Assembly: GCF_042654365.1 (NCBI RefSeq)
Contig: NZ_JBHSGG010000025.1
Location: 1-64,000, forward strand
Length of the DNA stretch: 64,000 nt
DNA from: Coralloluteibacterium thermophilum
Lineage (GTDB): Bacteria > Pseudomonadota > Gammaproteobacteria > Xanthomonadales > Xanthomonadaceae
Reading direction: 5' to 3'
This document shows, in pieces, positions 18,446 through 26,769 of this stretch (positions are counted from its first letter, which is position 1; every line of letters starts with the position of its first letter). The notes below the pieces were generated by a model. It was not told the origin of the DNA and made no database searches. It saw only the letters and a list, made by a program, of their open reading frames with translations. The position numbers and the translations under genes were made by a program.

Positions 18446-18927
18446 TCGGCGATCACCGTGAGGGCGTCCAGCTCCATCGTGTAGGCCGCGGTCGCCATGT
18501 CGTTCTGGGTGCGGTCGATCTTCAGCGTGCCTTCGACCCAGTACGCGTCCCAGATCTCGCCCATGGGCTGCGGCGTCCGGGGCTTGATGTAGATGAGCTG
18601 GTTCGGCGGCGGCGGCGGCACGTGGATGCAGGCGCCGAAGTAGGGCACCAGGAACATGTCGATCATCCGGTTCTGCTCGTCCACGTTCAGCGGGACGATG
18701 TAGCCGGCGATCTTGCCGCGCACCCCGTCCATGGTGGCGACGGTGCGCTCGGAGTCGAACACGACGCCCGGGCCGCTGCCGTCGTGGCTGATCTCCGCCA
18801 TCGCCTGCAGCGCCTCGATCTCGTCGGGCGGCATGAGTTCCAGCCAGTCGATCTCGCGCGTCTCGGCCAGCGCCGCCAGGGGCAGCAGGGCCAGGCCGAG
18901 GACCAGGGACTTCACCACTCGCAGCAT
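18442..18927 (-). CDS. DUF3299 protein of zinc-uptake operon
   Basis: A 161-residue exported protein (signal peptide about 1-21, ALA-ET) with the DUF3299 signature VPYFGACIHVPPPPPNQL (about 90-107) and VEGTLKI. The family follows the DUF2796/ABC genes in Pseudomonas (PA4063 to PA4066 order) and belongs to Zur-controlled zinc import there. Gene order here is the same: ZrgA-like, ATPase, permease, then this gene. The conserved Cys/His pair suggests metal or cofactor contact, but its exact role is unknown. The frame is open to 18981; the ATG at 18927 is chosen because it begins the signal peptide. A 112-bp gap, free of an obvious terminator, separates it from the permease. Confidence 0.87.
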   Translation of the reverse strand: MLRVVKSLVLGLALLPLAALAETREIDWLELMPPDEIEALQAMAEISHDGSGPGVVFDSERTVATMDGVRGKIAGYIVPLNVDEQNRMIDMFLVPYFGACIHVPPPPPNQLIYIKPRTPQPMGEIWDAYWVEGTLKIDRTQNDMATAAYTMELDALTVIAE

Positions 18928-19039
18928 TGCCGTCTCCACATCGACGTCGGGCCGCCCGCAGGGGCGGCGGAAGACCCGCATGTTACTCCGTAACGGCTGA
19001 CGGCCCGATGGACGGCCGCGCGGGGCGCGGCCGCCCGCC

Positions 19040-20314
19040 TCAGCGGCTGACGGTCATGCCGTCCTGCACCGAGCGCCGGTACGCCAGGCCCGCGGGCAGC
19101 AGGCCGACCAGGATGCCGCCGGCCAGCACCCAGGCCAGCAGGCGCAGCTCGGAGGCGTCGGGCAGGCGCGCGCTCACGAACAGGCCGTAGCGCGCCTGCA
19201 GCCAGGGCGCGGCGATCCGCAGCCCCAGCTCGACCAGCAGCAGGCCGAGCGCACCGCCCGCCAGCGCCAGCAGGGCCGCCTCCATCAGCAGCAGGCCGAA
19301 CACGTGCCGCGGGCCCGCGCCGACCGAGCGCAGGATCGCCATCTCGCGCCGGCGCTCGTTGAGCGTGGCGAGGATGGTGGTCAGCAGCACCATCAGCGCC
19401 GCGACCACGACCGCACCGGCGGCGGCCAGCAGTGCGCGCTCGACCGTCCCGAGCATGCTCCAGAGCTGCTGCAGGGCCACGCCCGGCAGCACCGCCGTGA
19501 GCGGCTCCTCCGGGTACTCGTTGATCGAGCGCTGCAGCGCGAAGGTGGCGATGCGCGACCTCAGCCCCACGAAGGCGGCGGTGATGCTGCCGGGCTGCAG
19601 GCGCGCCATGTCGAGCGCCTCCGCCTCCGGCGCGTTGCCGATGCGCGTGCCGCTGCGCCAGTTGAGGTGGATGGCCTCGATCGCCGGCAGCGAGACGTAG
19701 ACGCCCTGGTCCGCCGCGGTGCCGGTGCGGGCGAGGATGCCAACCACGGTGAAGGGCCGGTCGTCGTGCTGGTTGATGTTGACCCGCGCGGTGCCGTGCG
19801 CGAGCACGATCTCCTGGCCGAGCCCGTAGCCGAGCCGCTGCGCCACGTCGGCGCCGATCACCGCCTCGAACAGGCCGGCGGTGCCGGTGGCGTCGAAGGC
19901 GCGGCCCGCGGCGAACTCCAGCCGGCGGTCGCCGGCGAAGCCGATGTGCTCGAAGTAGGCTGGCGTCGTGCCCACCACGCGGAAGCCGCGGTGCGAATCG
20001 CCCAGCGAGACCGGCACCGCCCAGGCGACCTGCGGGTTGGCGGCGATGGCCTCGAACGAGGCCCAGCGCAGGTTGTTGGTGGCGTCGCCGAGGTGGAACA
20101 CCGAGTACAGCAGCAGCTGCACGGGATGCGCGCGTGCGCCCACGATGAGGTCGGTGCCCGAGACCGAGCGCAGGAAGGACTCGCGGGTCTCGACGCGCAG
20201 GCGTTCCACACCCACCAGCAGGGCCACCGCCAGCGCGATGGTCAGCACGGTGAGCACGACGGTGAAGGCGCGGTTGCGCAGGCTGCGCCAGGCGATGCGG
20301 ATCAGCGCGTTCAT
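19040..20314 (-). CDS. FtsX-like ABC transporter permease (zinc operon)
   Basis: A 424-residue permease of the FtsX/MacB type. It has one N-terminal helix (about 18-36), a large periplasmic domain of about 210 residues, then three helices towards the C-terminus (about 270-300, 330-355, 380-405). The conserved NERRREMAILRSVGAGPRHV segment (about 317-336) precedes the third helix. Its start overlaps the stop of the ATPase gene by 4 bp. Permeases of this type usually act mechanically on periplasmic or membrane cargo, not as simple importers. How the DUF2796 zinc systems work with one is still open. Confidence 0.88.
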   Translation of the reverse strand: MNALIRIAWRSLRNRAFTVVLTVLTIALAVALLVGVERLRVETRESFLRSVSGTDLIVGARAHPVQLLLYSVFHLGDATNNLRWASFEAIAANPQVAWAVPVSLGDSHRGFRVVGTTPAYFEHIGFAGDRRLEFAAGRAFDATGTAGLFEAVIGADVAQRLGYGLGQEIVLAHGTARVNINQHDDRPFTVVGILARTGTAADQGVYVSLPAIEAIHLNWRSGTRIGNAPEAEALDMARLQPGSITAAFVGLRSRIATFALQRSINEYPEEPLTAVLPGVALQQLWSMLGTVERALLAAAGAVVVAALMVLLTTILATLNERRREMAILRSVGAGPRHVFGLLLMEAALLALAGGALGLLLVELGLRIAAPWLQARYGLFVSARLPDASELRLLAWVLAGGILVGLLPAGLAYRRSVQDGMTVSR

Positions 20315-21030
20315 GCGGCCTCCGGCGCGGTCAGGCGGGCGAGGCTCTCGCTGCGCGCGAAGCGCGCGGCGAGCGCGAGGTCATGGCTGACGAACAGCAG
20401 GGCCGAACCCGCGGCCTCGCACTCGGCGAACAGCAGCGAGAGGAAGTCGTCGCGGGCGTCGGCATCCAGCGCCGAGGTCGGCTCGTCGGCGATGACCAGG
20501 TCCGGCCCGCCGATCACCGCGCGCGCCGCGGCCACGCGCTGCTGCTGGCCGACCGACAGCGCCATGGCCTGGCGGTCGCCGACCGCACGCGCGCCCAGGC
20601 CCAGATGGTCGAGCAGGGTCGCGGCCGCCGCCTCCAGCGAACCGAAGCGGGCGACGGCGCGCTCGCGACGCAGGGCCGAGAAGCGGCAGGGCAGCAGCAC
20701 GTTCTCGACCGGCGACAGGAAGGGCAGCAGGTTGAACTGCTGGAACAGGACGCCGATGCGGTCGGCACGCAGTCGGTCGCGGCGGTGGCCCGGGAGCGCG
20801 CTCATCGGTGCCCCGCCGACCTCGACGCGTCCCTGCTGCGGCACCAGGGTGCCGGCGATCAGGTTCAGCAGCGTGCTCTTGCCGGTGCCGCTCGGGCCGT
20901 GCAGGAAGACCCGCTCGCCGGGCGCGAGCGCCAGCGCCGGCACGCGCAGGCGCCAGTCGCCGCGCGGCCAGCCGAAGACCAGCCCCTCGACGCGCAGCGC
21001 GGGCGCCGGGGCGGATGCCGCCGCGCTCAC
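20311..21030 (-). CDS. ABC transporter ATP-binding protein (zinc operon)
   Basis: A 239-residue ABC ATPase of the LolD/MacB class. It shows Walker A GPSGTGKS (45-52), the Q-loop region FQQFNLLPFLSPVENV, the signature LSVGQQQRV, Walker B LVIADEPTSALD and an H-loop in LLFVSHDLAL. It should power the FtsX-like permease encoded next. Both ends overlap neighbours by 4 bp (zrgA stop upstream, permease start downstream), so the three are translationally coupled. The LolD-like class and the gene order match the PA4063-PA4066 type zinc system. Confidence 0.93.
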   Translation of the reverse strand: MSAAASAPAPALRVEGLVFGWPRGDWRLRVPALALAPGERVFLHGPSGTGKSTLLNLIAGTLVPQQGRVEVGGAPMSALPGHRRDRLRADRIGVLFQQFNLLPFLSPVENVLLPCRFSALRRERAVARFGSLEAAAATLLDHLGLGARAVGDRQAMALSVGQQQRVAAARAVIGGPDLVIADEPTSALDADARDDFLSLLFAECEAAGSALLFVSHDLALAARFARSESLARLTAPEAA

Positions 21031-21614
21031 GGCAGGTCGATGCGCGCCGCGCCGGCACGCAGGGTGCCGCCGGTCTGGCCCGCTTCGCCGACCACCTGGG
21101 TTCGCACCTCGCGCAGGCCGGGGAAGCTGCGGAAGAGCCCGGCTGCGTCCATGGCGACCGGCGTGCCGCTGCAGACGAAGACCAGTTCGGCCAGCCAGTC
21201 CGCATGGCCGTGATCGTGATCGTGATCGTGATCGTGATCGTGGTCGTGGTCGTGGTCGTGGCGATCGTGATCGCCGCCGCCATGCGCGCCGTGGCCGGCG
21301 GCGTCGCCGCGCAGGTTCTCCGGCAGGGTCACGCGGTTGCCGTCCACCTTGCAGGCCGCGCCGACGAAGGCGAACAGGCGGTCGGCCTCGATGAAGGCGG
21401 CCTGCGCACGGCGCACCGCGGCCTTCTCCTCGTCCGTGGCGGCGGCGTGCTCGAAGCCCACGAACCCGTCGCCCGCGCCCTCCAGGCGCAGTTCCACGCG
21501 CGGAGCGTCCACGGCCACGTCGAGCCGGGCGACGCCATGTTCGTGGGCGGCCTGCTGGGCGAGGACGGGTGCGGCGGCGACGAGCGCGAGGGCGCTCAGG
21601 GCGGTACGGGTCAT
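21027..21614 (-). CDS. zrgA: ZrgA-type periplasmic zinc-binding protein (DUF2796)
   Basis: A 195-residue exported protein (signal peptide about 1-19, VLA-QQ) of the DUF2796/ZrgA family. The mature part begins AAHEHGVARLDVAVD, as in PA4063-like proteins. The middle (about 111-138) is an almost pure His-Asp repeat (DHD units) with flanking GHGAHGGGDH and HGHADW, an obvious zinc-binding loop. It is followed by the family VFVCSG-like strand. It likely captures zinc in the periplasm and works with the coupled ABC genes. The run is encoded by an imperfect GATCGT/GGTCGT hexamer array that could change length by slippage. A Zur-box-like site lies 28-40 bp upstream of the ATG. Confidence 0.92.
   Translation of the reverse strand: MTRTALSALALVAAAPVLAQQAAHEHGVARLDVAVDAPRVELRLEGAGDGFVGFEHAAATDEEKAAVRRAQAAFIEADRLFAFVGAACKVDGNRVTLPENLRGDAAGHGAHGGGDHDRHDHDHDHDHDHDHDHDHGHADWLAELVFVCSGTPVAMDAAGLFRSFPGLREVRTQVVGEAGQTGGTLRAGAARIDLP
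21207..21267. repeat. GATCGT/GGTCGT hexamer array inside zrgA
   Basis: About five GATCGT units followed by three to four GGTCGT units encode the alternating His-Asp loop of the ZrgA-like protein. Every unit keeps the frame, so gain or loss of units would change only the number of His-Asp pairs. Confidence 0.92.
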
Positions 21615-21641
21615 GCGGCGACTCCTGGACTCGACATCATC

Positions 21642-21654
21642 GTTATAATGTATC
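21642..21654. promoter_or_regulatory. Zur-box-like operator between zrgA and merC-like genes
   Basis: The 67-bp divergent gap contains GTTATAATGTATC. It matches the enterobacterial Zur core GTTATANTATAAC at 10 of the 12 defined positions. It includes a perfect TATAAT (21644-21649) that could be the -10 element of the merC-like gene. It is by far the most AT-rich spot in the region and sits where a repressor could control both directions. The match is read by eye against the known consensus, not scored. Confidence 0.6.
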
Positions 21655-21681
21655 AATTGAGGACGGACTCCGGGAGACACG

Positions 21682-22119
21682 ATGCGCTGGACGCCCTGGC
21701 TCGACCGCCTCGGTGCGGCCACGTCGGCCGCATGCGGCGTACATTGCGCGGCGCTGTCGGCCTTCCTGCTGATGAACCCCGCCATCTGGTTCCAGCGTGC
21801 CCGTTATGCGCGCGAGATCCAATGGCTGACCTGGCTGGAGATCGGCTTCGCGGCGGCGGCCGTGCTCTTCGCCGTCCTCGCCCTGGGCAGCGGCTGGCGC
21901 CGGCACCGCCACTGGCTGCCCACCGCCCTCGCCCTCCCGGGCCTGTCCATGATCCTCGCCGGCGTGTTCACCCGCCTCCACGACGTCCTGTTCTGGGGCG
22001 CCGGCACGGTCCTGGCGGGAGGACTGCTGATGATCGCGGCGCATGGGGTGAATGTGCGGCTGGGGAAGCGGGAGCGGGAAGAGGGAATCGGGAAGCGGGA
22101 CCTGAAGGTCGGCACGTGA
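21682..22119 (+). CDS. MerC-domain membrane protein
   Basis: A 145-residue membrane protein with four hydrophobic helices. The family start DRLGAATSAACGVHCAALSAFL carries the paired C18/H21/C22 type motif near the first helix. MerC proteins were first known as mercury carriers, but many chromosomal forms stand beside zinc-responsive genes, as here: it is divergent from zrgA across a Zur-like box. Zinc or another soft metal is a likely substrate. The last 18 residues (about 127-145, charged GKREREEGIGKRD) are encoded by an intergenic-type GGGAAGCGGGA repeat, so the C-terminus was probably altered by the repeat. Confidence 0.85.
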   Translation: MRWTPWLDRLGAATSAACGVHCAALSAFLLMNPAIWFQRARYAREIQWLTWLEIGFAAAAVLFAVLALGSGWRRHRHWLPTALALPGLSMILAGVFTRLHDVLFWGAGTVLAGGLLMIAAHGVNVRLGKREREEGIGKRDLKVGT

Positions 22120-22262
22120 GCAGGGGACAGGCACGCTGACGCGCCCGCTCCCCGTTCCCCGTTCCCCGTTCCCTGCCCCCAAGGTCCCATTCCCTCTTCC
22201 CGCTTCCCTCTTCCCGCCTCCGCTTCACCCGCCCAGGAATCATCCCCCCACCACGCCCCCGC
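22070..22262. repeat. GGGAAGC/GGGAATC palindromic repeat over the merC-like gene end
   Basis: From about 22070 the DNA is GGGAAGCGGGAGCGGGAAGAGGG-type sequence running through the merC-like stop. It is followed by three GTTCCCC units (22147-22172) and a C-rich stretch with TCTTCCCGCTTCCC (22192-22220). That stretch is roughly the reverse complement of the first part, so the whole can fold back on itself. The units are the same as in the 4.4-kb tandem repeat. The 180-bp gap has no gene. Confidence 0.85.
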
Positions 22263-22299
22263 CTCCACCCTGTCTCCAGTTCCACCCATGGAGGTCCCG

Positions 22300-22677
22300 A
22301 TGACAACCCGCTTCCTGGTCTCCCTGCCCCAGCCGGCGCGCGCGCGCGGCGAGGGCGGGCTCTCCTTCACGTCCGAAAGCCCGCAGGGCTTCGCCGAGGA
22401 GCTGGAGAACGCACTGCGCACGCCCGCGCTGTTCGAGCGCTGGCGGGCGGCGCAGCCGGAGCCGGACGAGGTCGACCCCACCCTCGGCGCGACGGATCCG
22501 GAGGCGCGGGTGACCGGCAGCCAGCGGGATCTGCGCATCGAACTCGACATCCGCACCCGGCTGTCCGGCGACATCCTCAAGCAGCGCCTGCGCTGGCTCG
22601 CCGGCAACGGCTGGGAACTGCGCGACGTGCGTTCCGACACCACGCCGCAGGGGGGCTGGATCGGCCCCGCGGGCTGA
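22300..22677 (+). CDS. hypothetical protein
   Basis: I do not recognise this 125-residue protein. It has no signal peptide or membrane helix. The start TTRFLVSLPQPARARGEGGLS is followed by a helical acidic middle (FAEELENALRTPALFERW, about 30-47). The C-terminal part contains LRIELDIRTRLSGDILKQRLRWLAGNGWELRDV, which looks like an alpha/beta domain. An ATG at 22288 is also in frame, but the one at 22300 has GGAGGT 6 nt upstream and is preferred. Codon use matches the neighbours, and the gene lies between two repeat-rich gaps. It is probably cytoplasmic; no function is inferred. Confidence 0.7.
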   Translation: MTTRFLVSLPQPARARGEGGLSFTSESPQGFAEELENALRTPALFERWRAAQPEPDEVDPTLGATDPEARVTGSQRDLRIELDIRTRLSGDILKQRLRWLAGNGWELRDVRSDTTPQGGWIGPAG

Positions 22678-22681
22678 GGCG

Positions 22682-22761
22682 CTCCGGCGAGAAGCGAGGG
22701 ATGAGGAGTGAGAAGCGAGGCAGAGGAGCAACTGCCCGCCCTCGTTCTCACTCCCCTCCAC
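22682..22761. repeat. GAGGAGTGAGAAGCGAG-type inverted repeat
   Basis: The gap between the hypothetical gene and the GDPD gene holds GAAGCGAGGGATGAGGAGTG and GTGAGAAGCGAGG. These are followed by their approximate reverse complements CCTCGTTCTCACTCC and CACTCACTCCTCG, forming an imperfect stem of about 30 bp. Related units occur at 52380-52575. Confidence 0.75.
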
Positions 22762-23877
22762 TCACTCCTCGAAACGCCCGTCCACCGCCTGCCGGCCGAG
22801 GGCGACGTCGTCGCTGAAGAAGCCGTCGATGCCGGCGTCGAGATGGGCGCGGATCTCCGCGACCGAGCCTTCCGGGTTGCGCGCCTGCGGCGGTCCGCCG
22901 GCCGCGAGCGCCGGCGGCAGGAAGGCGTTCTCCGGCCGGAAGGTGTAGGGCATGACCAGCAGGCCGGCGGCGTGGGCGTCGCGCACGAGCGCGGTGGGCG
23001 CGCCAAGGGCGCCGTCGGCGTCGAGCGGGATCACGAGGCGGCTGGGCGGGCCGATGCCGTCGGCGTAGCCCGCGACCTCCCGCAGGCCGGCGGGGGTCGC
23101 CATCGCCCCGTAGGTCAGGTCTCTGCCGGCGGACGCCGCATCCCACGGCCGGCCGTCGGGTGCGCCGAGCAGCTGCAGCAGGCGGACGTTGCCGCGCGCA
23201 GGACCGAGGCGCGCCCGCAGCGCGCGCAGGTTCGCGACCTCGAAGGACTGGATCCACACCGGCGCCCGACGCGTGTAGGGATGCGCCTGGATGGCGTCGA
23301 GCAGGGCGTCCTCCATCGGCAGGCCGATCGAGGCGAAGTAGCTGCCGTGCTTGATCTCCGGCACCAGGCCGATGGTGCGCCCCTCGCGTTCGGCGGCCTC
23401 CGCGACCAGCGCGACGATCTCCTCCCAGGTCGGGACCTCGTAGCGGCCGTCGTGGTCGGTGGGACGCAGCTGCGGGATGCGCTCGCGCGCGCGCAGCGTC
23501 TTCAGCTCGGCGAGGGTGAAGTCCTCGGTGAACCAGCCGGTGACCGGCGCACCGTCGATCGTGCGGGTGGTGCGTCGCGACGCGAACTCCGGCCGCTCGC
23601 CGACGTCGGTGGTCCCGCCGATCTCGTTCTCGTGGCGCGCGACCAGCATGCCGTCGCGGGTCATGACCAGGTCCGGCTCGACCATGTCCGCACCCAGCGC
23701 GATGGCGACGCGGTAGGCCTCCAGCGTGTGCTCGGGGCGTTCGGCGCTGTGCCCGCGATGGGCGATGACCAGGGCGCCTGCGGCGGGCGGCGCGGGTGCG
23801 GGCGCCGGCGCGGCGGCGCAGCCGGCGAGGGCGGCGAGGGCGGCGAGGATCACGAGGAAGGACAGGCGCATCGGCAT
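22762..23877 (-). CDS. glycerophosphodiester phosphodiesterase lipoprotein
   Basis: A 371-residue periplasmic lipoprotein of the GDPD family, with lipobox LAGC at 17-20. The enzyme hydrolyses glycerophosphodiesters to glycerol 3-phosphate and an alcohol. The active-site residues are visible: HR (40-41) in IAHRGHSAERPEHT, EPD (67-69), H82 (ARHENE) and the later VPEIKHG. The length fits the periplasmic GlpQ-like class. A short Ala/Pro linker (21-33) joins the lipid anchor to the barrel. Starts at 23877 and 23871 are equally possible. It follows ppc on the same strand by about 60 bp and may share its transcript. Confidence 0.92.
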   Translation of the reverse strand: MPMRLSFLVILAALAALAGCAAAPAPAPAPPAAGALVIAHRGHSAERPEHTLEAYRVAIALGADMVEPDLVMTRDGMLVARHENEIGGTTDVGERPEFASRRTTRTIDGAPVTGWFTEDFTLAELKTLRARERIPQLRPTDHDGRYEVPTWEEIVALVAEAAEREGRTIGLVPEIKHGSYFASIGLPMEDALLDAIQAHPYTRRAPVWIQSFEVANLRALRARLGPARGNVRLLQLLGAPDGRPWDAASAGRDLTYGAMATPAGLREVAGYADGIGPPSRLVIPLDADGALGAPTALVRDAHAAGLLVMPYTFRPENAFLPPALAAGGPPQARNPEGSVAEIRAHLDAGIDGFFSDDVALGRQAVDGRFEE

Positions 23878-23939
23878 GAACCGGGCAGTGGACCGCCTCC
23901 CATTCCAGCGCAGCCATCCTGCACGCGCATGACGGCGGC

Positions 23940-26672
23940 TCAGCCGGTGTTCTGCACGCCGGCGGCGATGCCGTTGACGGTCGCCACCAGGGCCTCGAAC
24001 AGCTCGCCGTCCTCGGGCCGGTCCTGCGCGCGCCAGCGCGCGAGCAGGTCGACCTGCAGCAGGCTGATCGGATCGACGTAGGGATTGCGCAGGCGGATCG
24101 ACTCGCGCAGGCGGCGATCGCCGGCGAGGATCTCCTCGCTGCGCTTGATCGCGAGGATGCCGTCGCGGGTGCGCCGGAACTCCTCGCCGATGCGCGGGAA
24201 GAACCCGTCGTGCAGGTCGCCGGCCAGCAGCGAGTAGCGCTCGAAGATGCCCAGGTCGGACTTGGCCAGCACCATCTCCACGTCGTCGAGCAGGGTGCCG
24301 AAGAAGGCCCAGTCCTGCGCCATCTCGGCGAGCGCGTCGATGCCGTGGCGCGCGATCGCCCGCTCCAGCGCGTGGCCGACGCCGTACCAGCCGGTGAGCC
24401 CGGCGCGGTTCTGCGACCACGCGAACACCCACGGGATGGCACGCAGGCTCTGCACGCCGCCGCTGCCGCCGCGCTTCGAGGGCCGGGAACCGATGCGCAG
24501 GCGCTGGATCACGTCGATCGGGGTCGCCGCCTGGAAGTAGTCGGGGAAGCCCGCGGTGTCGTAGACCAGATCGCGGTAGCAGGCACGGGCATCGCGCGCG
24601 AGCTCGGCGGCGATCGCCTTCCAGCCCGCCTCGCGCGCGTCCGCCGGCCGCGGGCGCAGGGTCGCGCGCAGCACCGCGCCGGTGGCCTGTTCGAGGTTGC
24701 GCAGCGCGATGGCGCGGATGCCGTACTTGCGGTGGATGACCTCGCCCTGCTCGGTCAGGCGCAGCACGCCGTCCACCGAGCCGCGCGGCGCCGCGATCAC
24801 CGCGCGCTCGGTCTTGCCGCCGCCGCGGCTCGCGGAACCGCCCCGGCCGTGGAAGAACTCGATCCGCACGCCGGCGTCCTGCGCCACCGCCGTGAGTTCG
24901 ACCTGGGTGCGCTGCAGCGCCCAGCGCGAGGCGACGATGCCGCCGTCCTTGGCGCTGTCGGAGTAGCCGAGCATCACCACCTGGCGGCCGCCGCGCGCAT
25001 CCAGGTGGGCGCGGTAGACCGGGTCGGCGAACAGGGCGCGCATCACCGCCGGGGCGGCGTCGAGGTCGTCCACCGTCTCGAACAGCGGCGCCACGTCGAG
25101 CGGCACCTGCTCCTCTTCCACGCAGCCGGCGATGCGGGCCAGCGCCAGCACCGCGAGCGCGTCGGCGGCGCTGCGCGACATGCTGACGATGTAGGGGCCG
25201 AACGCTGCCGCGCCGTAGCGCCGGCGCGACTCGGCGACCGTGCGGAACACGTCCAGTGTGGCGGCGGCCTCGCCCGGCTGGGCGGCGGCCGGCGGCGCGG
25301 CGACGACGGCGTGCAGGCGCTCGACCCGCGCCTCGACCGGACGCGCGGCCCACTCCGCATCGCCCAGCAGCGCCGCCAGCGCCGCGTCGTGCACGGCGGA
25401 ATCCTGGCGCAGGTCCAGCGCGGCGAGGTGGAAGCCAAAGGTGCGCGCGCGGCGCAGCACCCGGCGCAGGGTGAAGACGCCGGCGTGCTCCCCGCGGTTG
25501 GCGCACAGGCTGGTCTCGATCAGTTCGAGGTCGTGGACGAAGTCCTCGGCCGAGGGATAGCCCTGCGTGCGGTCGTCGGCGGTCGCGGTCAGGCGCGCGG
25601 CCATCAGCAGGAGCAGCACGCGGTAGGGCGTGTCGTCGTAGCGGGCCTTGATCCGCGCCGCGGCCTTGGGCAGCAGGCGACGGTAGCTGGCGAGGCGCTC
25701 GAGCACGCGCGCATCCACCTCGACCCGCGACAGCGACTGGGTCAGCAGCGCGGCCAGGTGCCGCAGGTCGCGCCGGTAGGCCTCGAGCACCTGCGCACGC
25801 TGGCCGGCGAGCGTGGCGGCGATGGTGTCGGCACCGACGTTGGGGTTGCCGTCCATGTCGCCGCCGACCCAGGAACCGAAGGCCAGCACCTGCGGCACCC
25901 GTCCGCGCGCGGCCTCGCCCCAGGTCGTCGCGAGCGCATCGGCGAAGGCTTCCTGGAACACCGGCGCGACCTTGTAGAGCACGTCGGAGAGATAGAAGCT
26001 CACGTGCTCGAACTCGTCGGCCACGCTCGGCTTGTGCGGCGCGGTCTCGGCGGTCTGCCAGCCCGCGGTGAGCGCGGTGCGCATGCGCCCGAGCCCGGCG
26101 CGGCGCTCGGGCGGGGTCAGGGTGCGGTCGAGGTCCTCGACCAGCACGCGCACGATGTCCTGCTCCTTCTCGAGCAGGGCGCGGCGCACGGCCTCCGTCG
26201 GATGGGCGGTGAACACCGGCTCGATGCGCAGGCGCGTCGCCAGGGCGAGCATCTCGTCGAGGGTGACGCCCTCCTCGCGCAGCGCGGCCATCACCTGCAG
26301 CAGCGAGCCGGGCTGCGGGCTCGCGCCGCTGCGCTCGTAGTCGCGCCGGCGGCGGATGCGGTGCACCCGCTCGGCGAGGTTCACCGCCTGGAAATAGGTC
26401 GCGAACGCGCGCACCAGCGCCTCGGCGCGGTCCAGCGGGACGTCGTGCAGGCGCCCGGCGAGGGCGTCCAGCCCGGCACCGTCCTCGCGCCGCCGGATCG
26501 CCGCGACGCGCAGGGCCTCCACCTCGTCGAGGAAGTCCGGCCCGACCTGCTCGGCCAGGATCTCGCCCACCAGCGCGCCGAGGCGGTTCACGTCCTCGCG
26601 GAGGGGGCGGTCGGTGTCGGGAAGATCGATCTCGCGCAGCGGCGCGTCGGCGGGAAGGGTCGTCCGGGTCAT
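23940..26672 (-). CDS. ppc: phosphoenolpyruvate carboxylase
   Basis: A 910-residue PEP carboxylase, near the usual 880-930. It fixes bicarbonate onto PEP to form oxaloacetate and refills the TCA cycle. Visible marks are the catalytic-His segment FTAHPTEAVRR (about 154-164), GSWVGGDMDGNPNV (about 267-280), the lysine segment YSDSAKDGG (about 570-578), FHGRGGSASRGGG (about 610-622) and the C-terminal QNTG end conserved in bacterial enzymes. The ATG at 26672 gives the expected N-terminus. It is divergent from the Pro-rich repeat protein across 168 bp containing an inverted repeat. The long frame in the GDPD frame over this gene is only a shadow. Confidence 0.97.
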   Translation of the reverse strand: MTRTTLPADAPLREIDLPDTDRPLREDVNRLGALVGEILAEQVGPDFLDEVEALRVAAIRRREDGAGLDALAGRLHDVPLDRAEALVRAFATYFQAVNLAERVHRIRRRRDYERSGASPQPGSLLQVMAALREEGVTLDEMLALATRLRIEPVFTAHPTEAVRRALLEKEQDIVRVLVEDLDRTLTPPERRAGLGRMRTALTAGWQTAETAPHKPSVADEFEHVSFYLSDVLYKVAPVFQEAFADALATTWGEAARGRVPQVLAFGSWVGGDMDGNPNVGADTIAATLAGQRAQVLEAYRRDLRHLAALLTQSLSRVEVDARVLERLASYRRLLPKAAARIKARYDDTPYRVLLLLMAARLTATADDRTQGYPSAEDFVHDLELIETSLCANRGEHAGVFTLRRVLRRARTFGFHLAALDLRQDSAVHDAALAALLGDAEWAARPVEARVERLHAVVAAPPAAAQPGEAAATLDVFRTVAESRRRYGAAAFGPYIVSMSRSAADALAVLALARIAGCVEEEQVPLDVAPLFETVDDLDAAPAVMRALFADPVYRAHLDARGGRQVVMLGYSDSAKDGGIVASRWALQRTQVELTAVAQDAGVRIEFFHGRGGSASRGGGKTERAVIAAPRGSVDGVLRLTEQGEVIHRKYGIRAIALRNLEQATGAVLRATLRPRPADAREAGWKAIAAELARDARACYRDLVYDTAGFPDYFQAATPIDVIQRLRIGSRPSKRGGSGGVQSLRAIPWVFAWSQNRAGLTGWYGVGHALERAIARHGIDALAEMAQDWAFFGTLLDDVEMVLAKSDLGIFERYSLLAGDLHDGFFPRIGEEFRRTRDGILAIKRSEEILAGDRRLRESIRLRNPYVDPISLLQVDLLARWRAQDRPEDGELFEALVATVNGIAAGVQNTG

Positions 26673-26769
26673 GGGCCGAGCCTAGCAGGCCGCGCGTCAT
26701 GCGCTCCGCCCTCGCCTCGACCTGCTCGAAACGCGGCGGGAGTCACGCTTCACACGACACCCTAGGGTC

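Noticed and set aside
21682..22119. A mercury-resistance locus at the MerC-like gene.
   Set aside because: No merA, merT, merP or merR is present, and the gene is divergent from a zinc-uptake operon with a Zur-like box.
22762..26700. A 1312-codon minus-strand frame covering ppc and GDPD.
   Set aside because: The first two thirds lie over ppc in a different frame and show Arg/Pro/Ala-rich composition. The real GDPD begins at 23877 with a lipobox, and ppc is unmistakable in its own frame.
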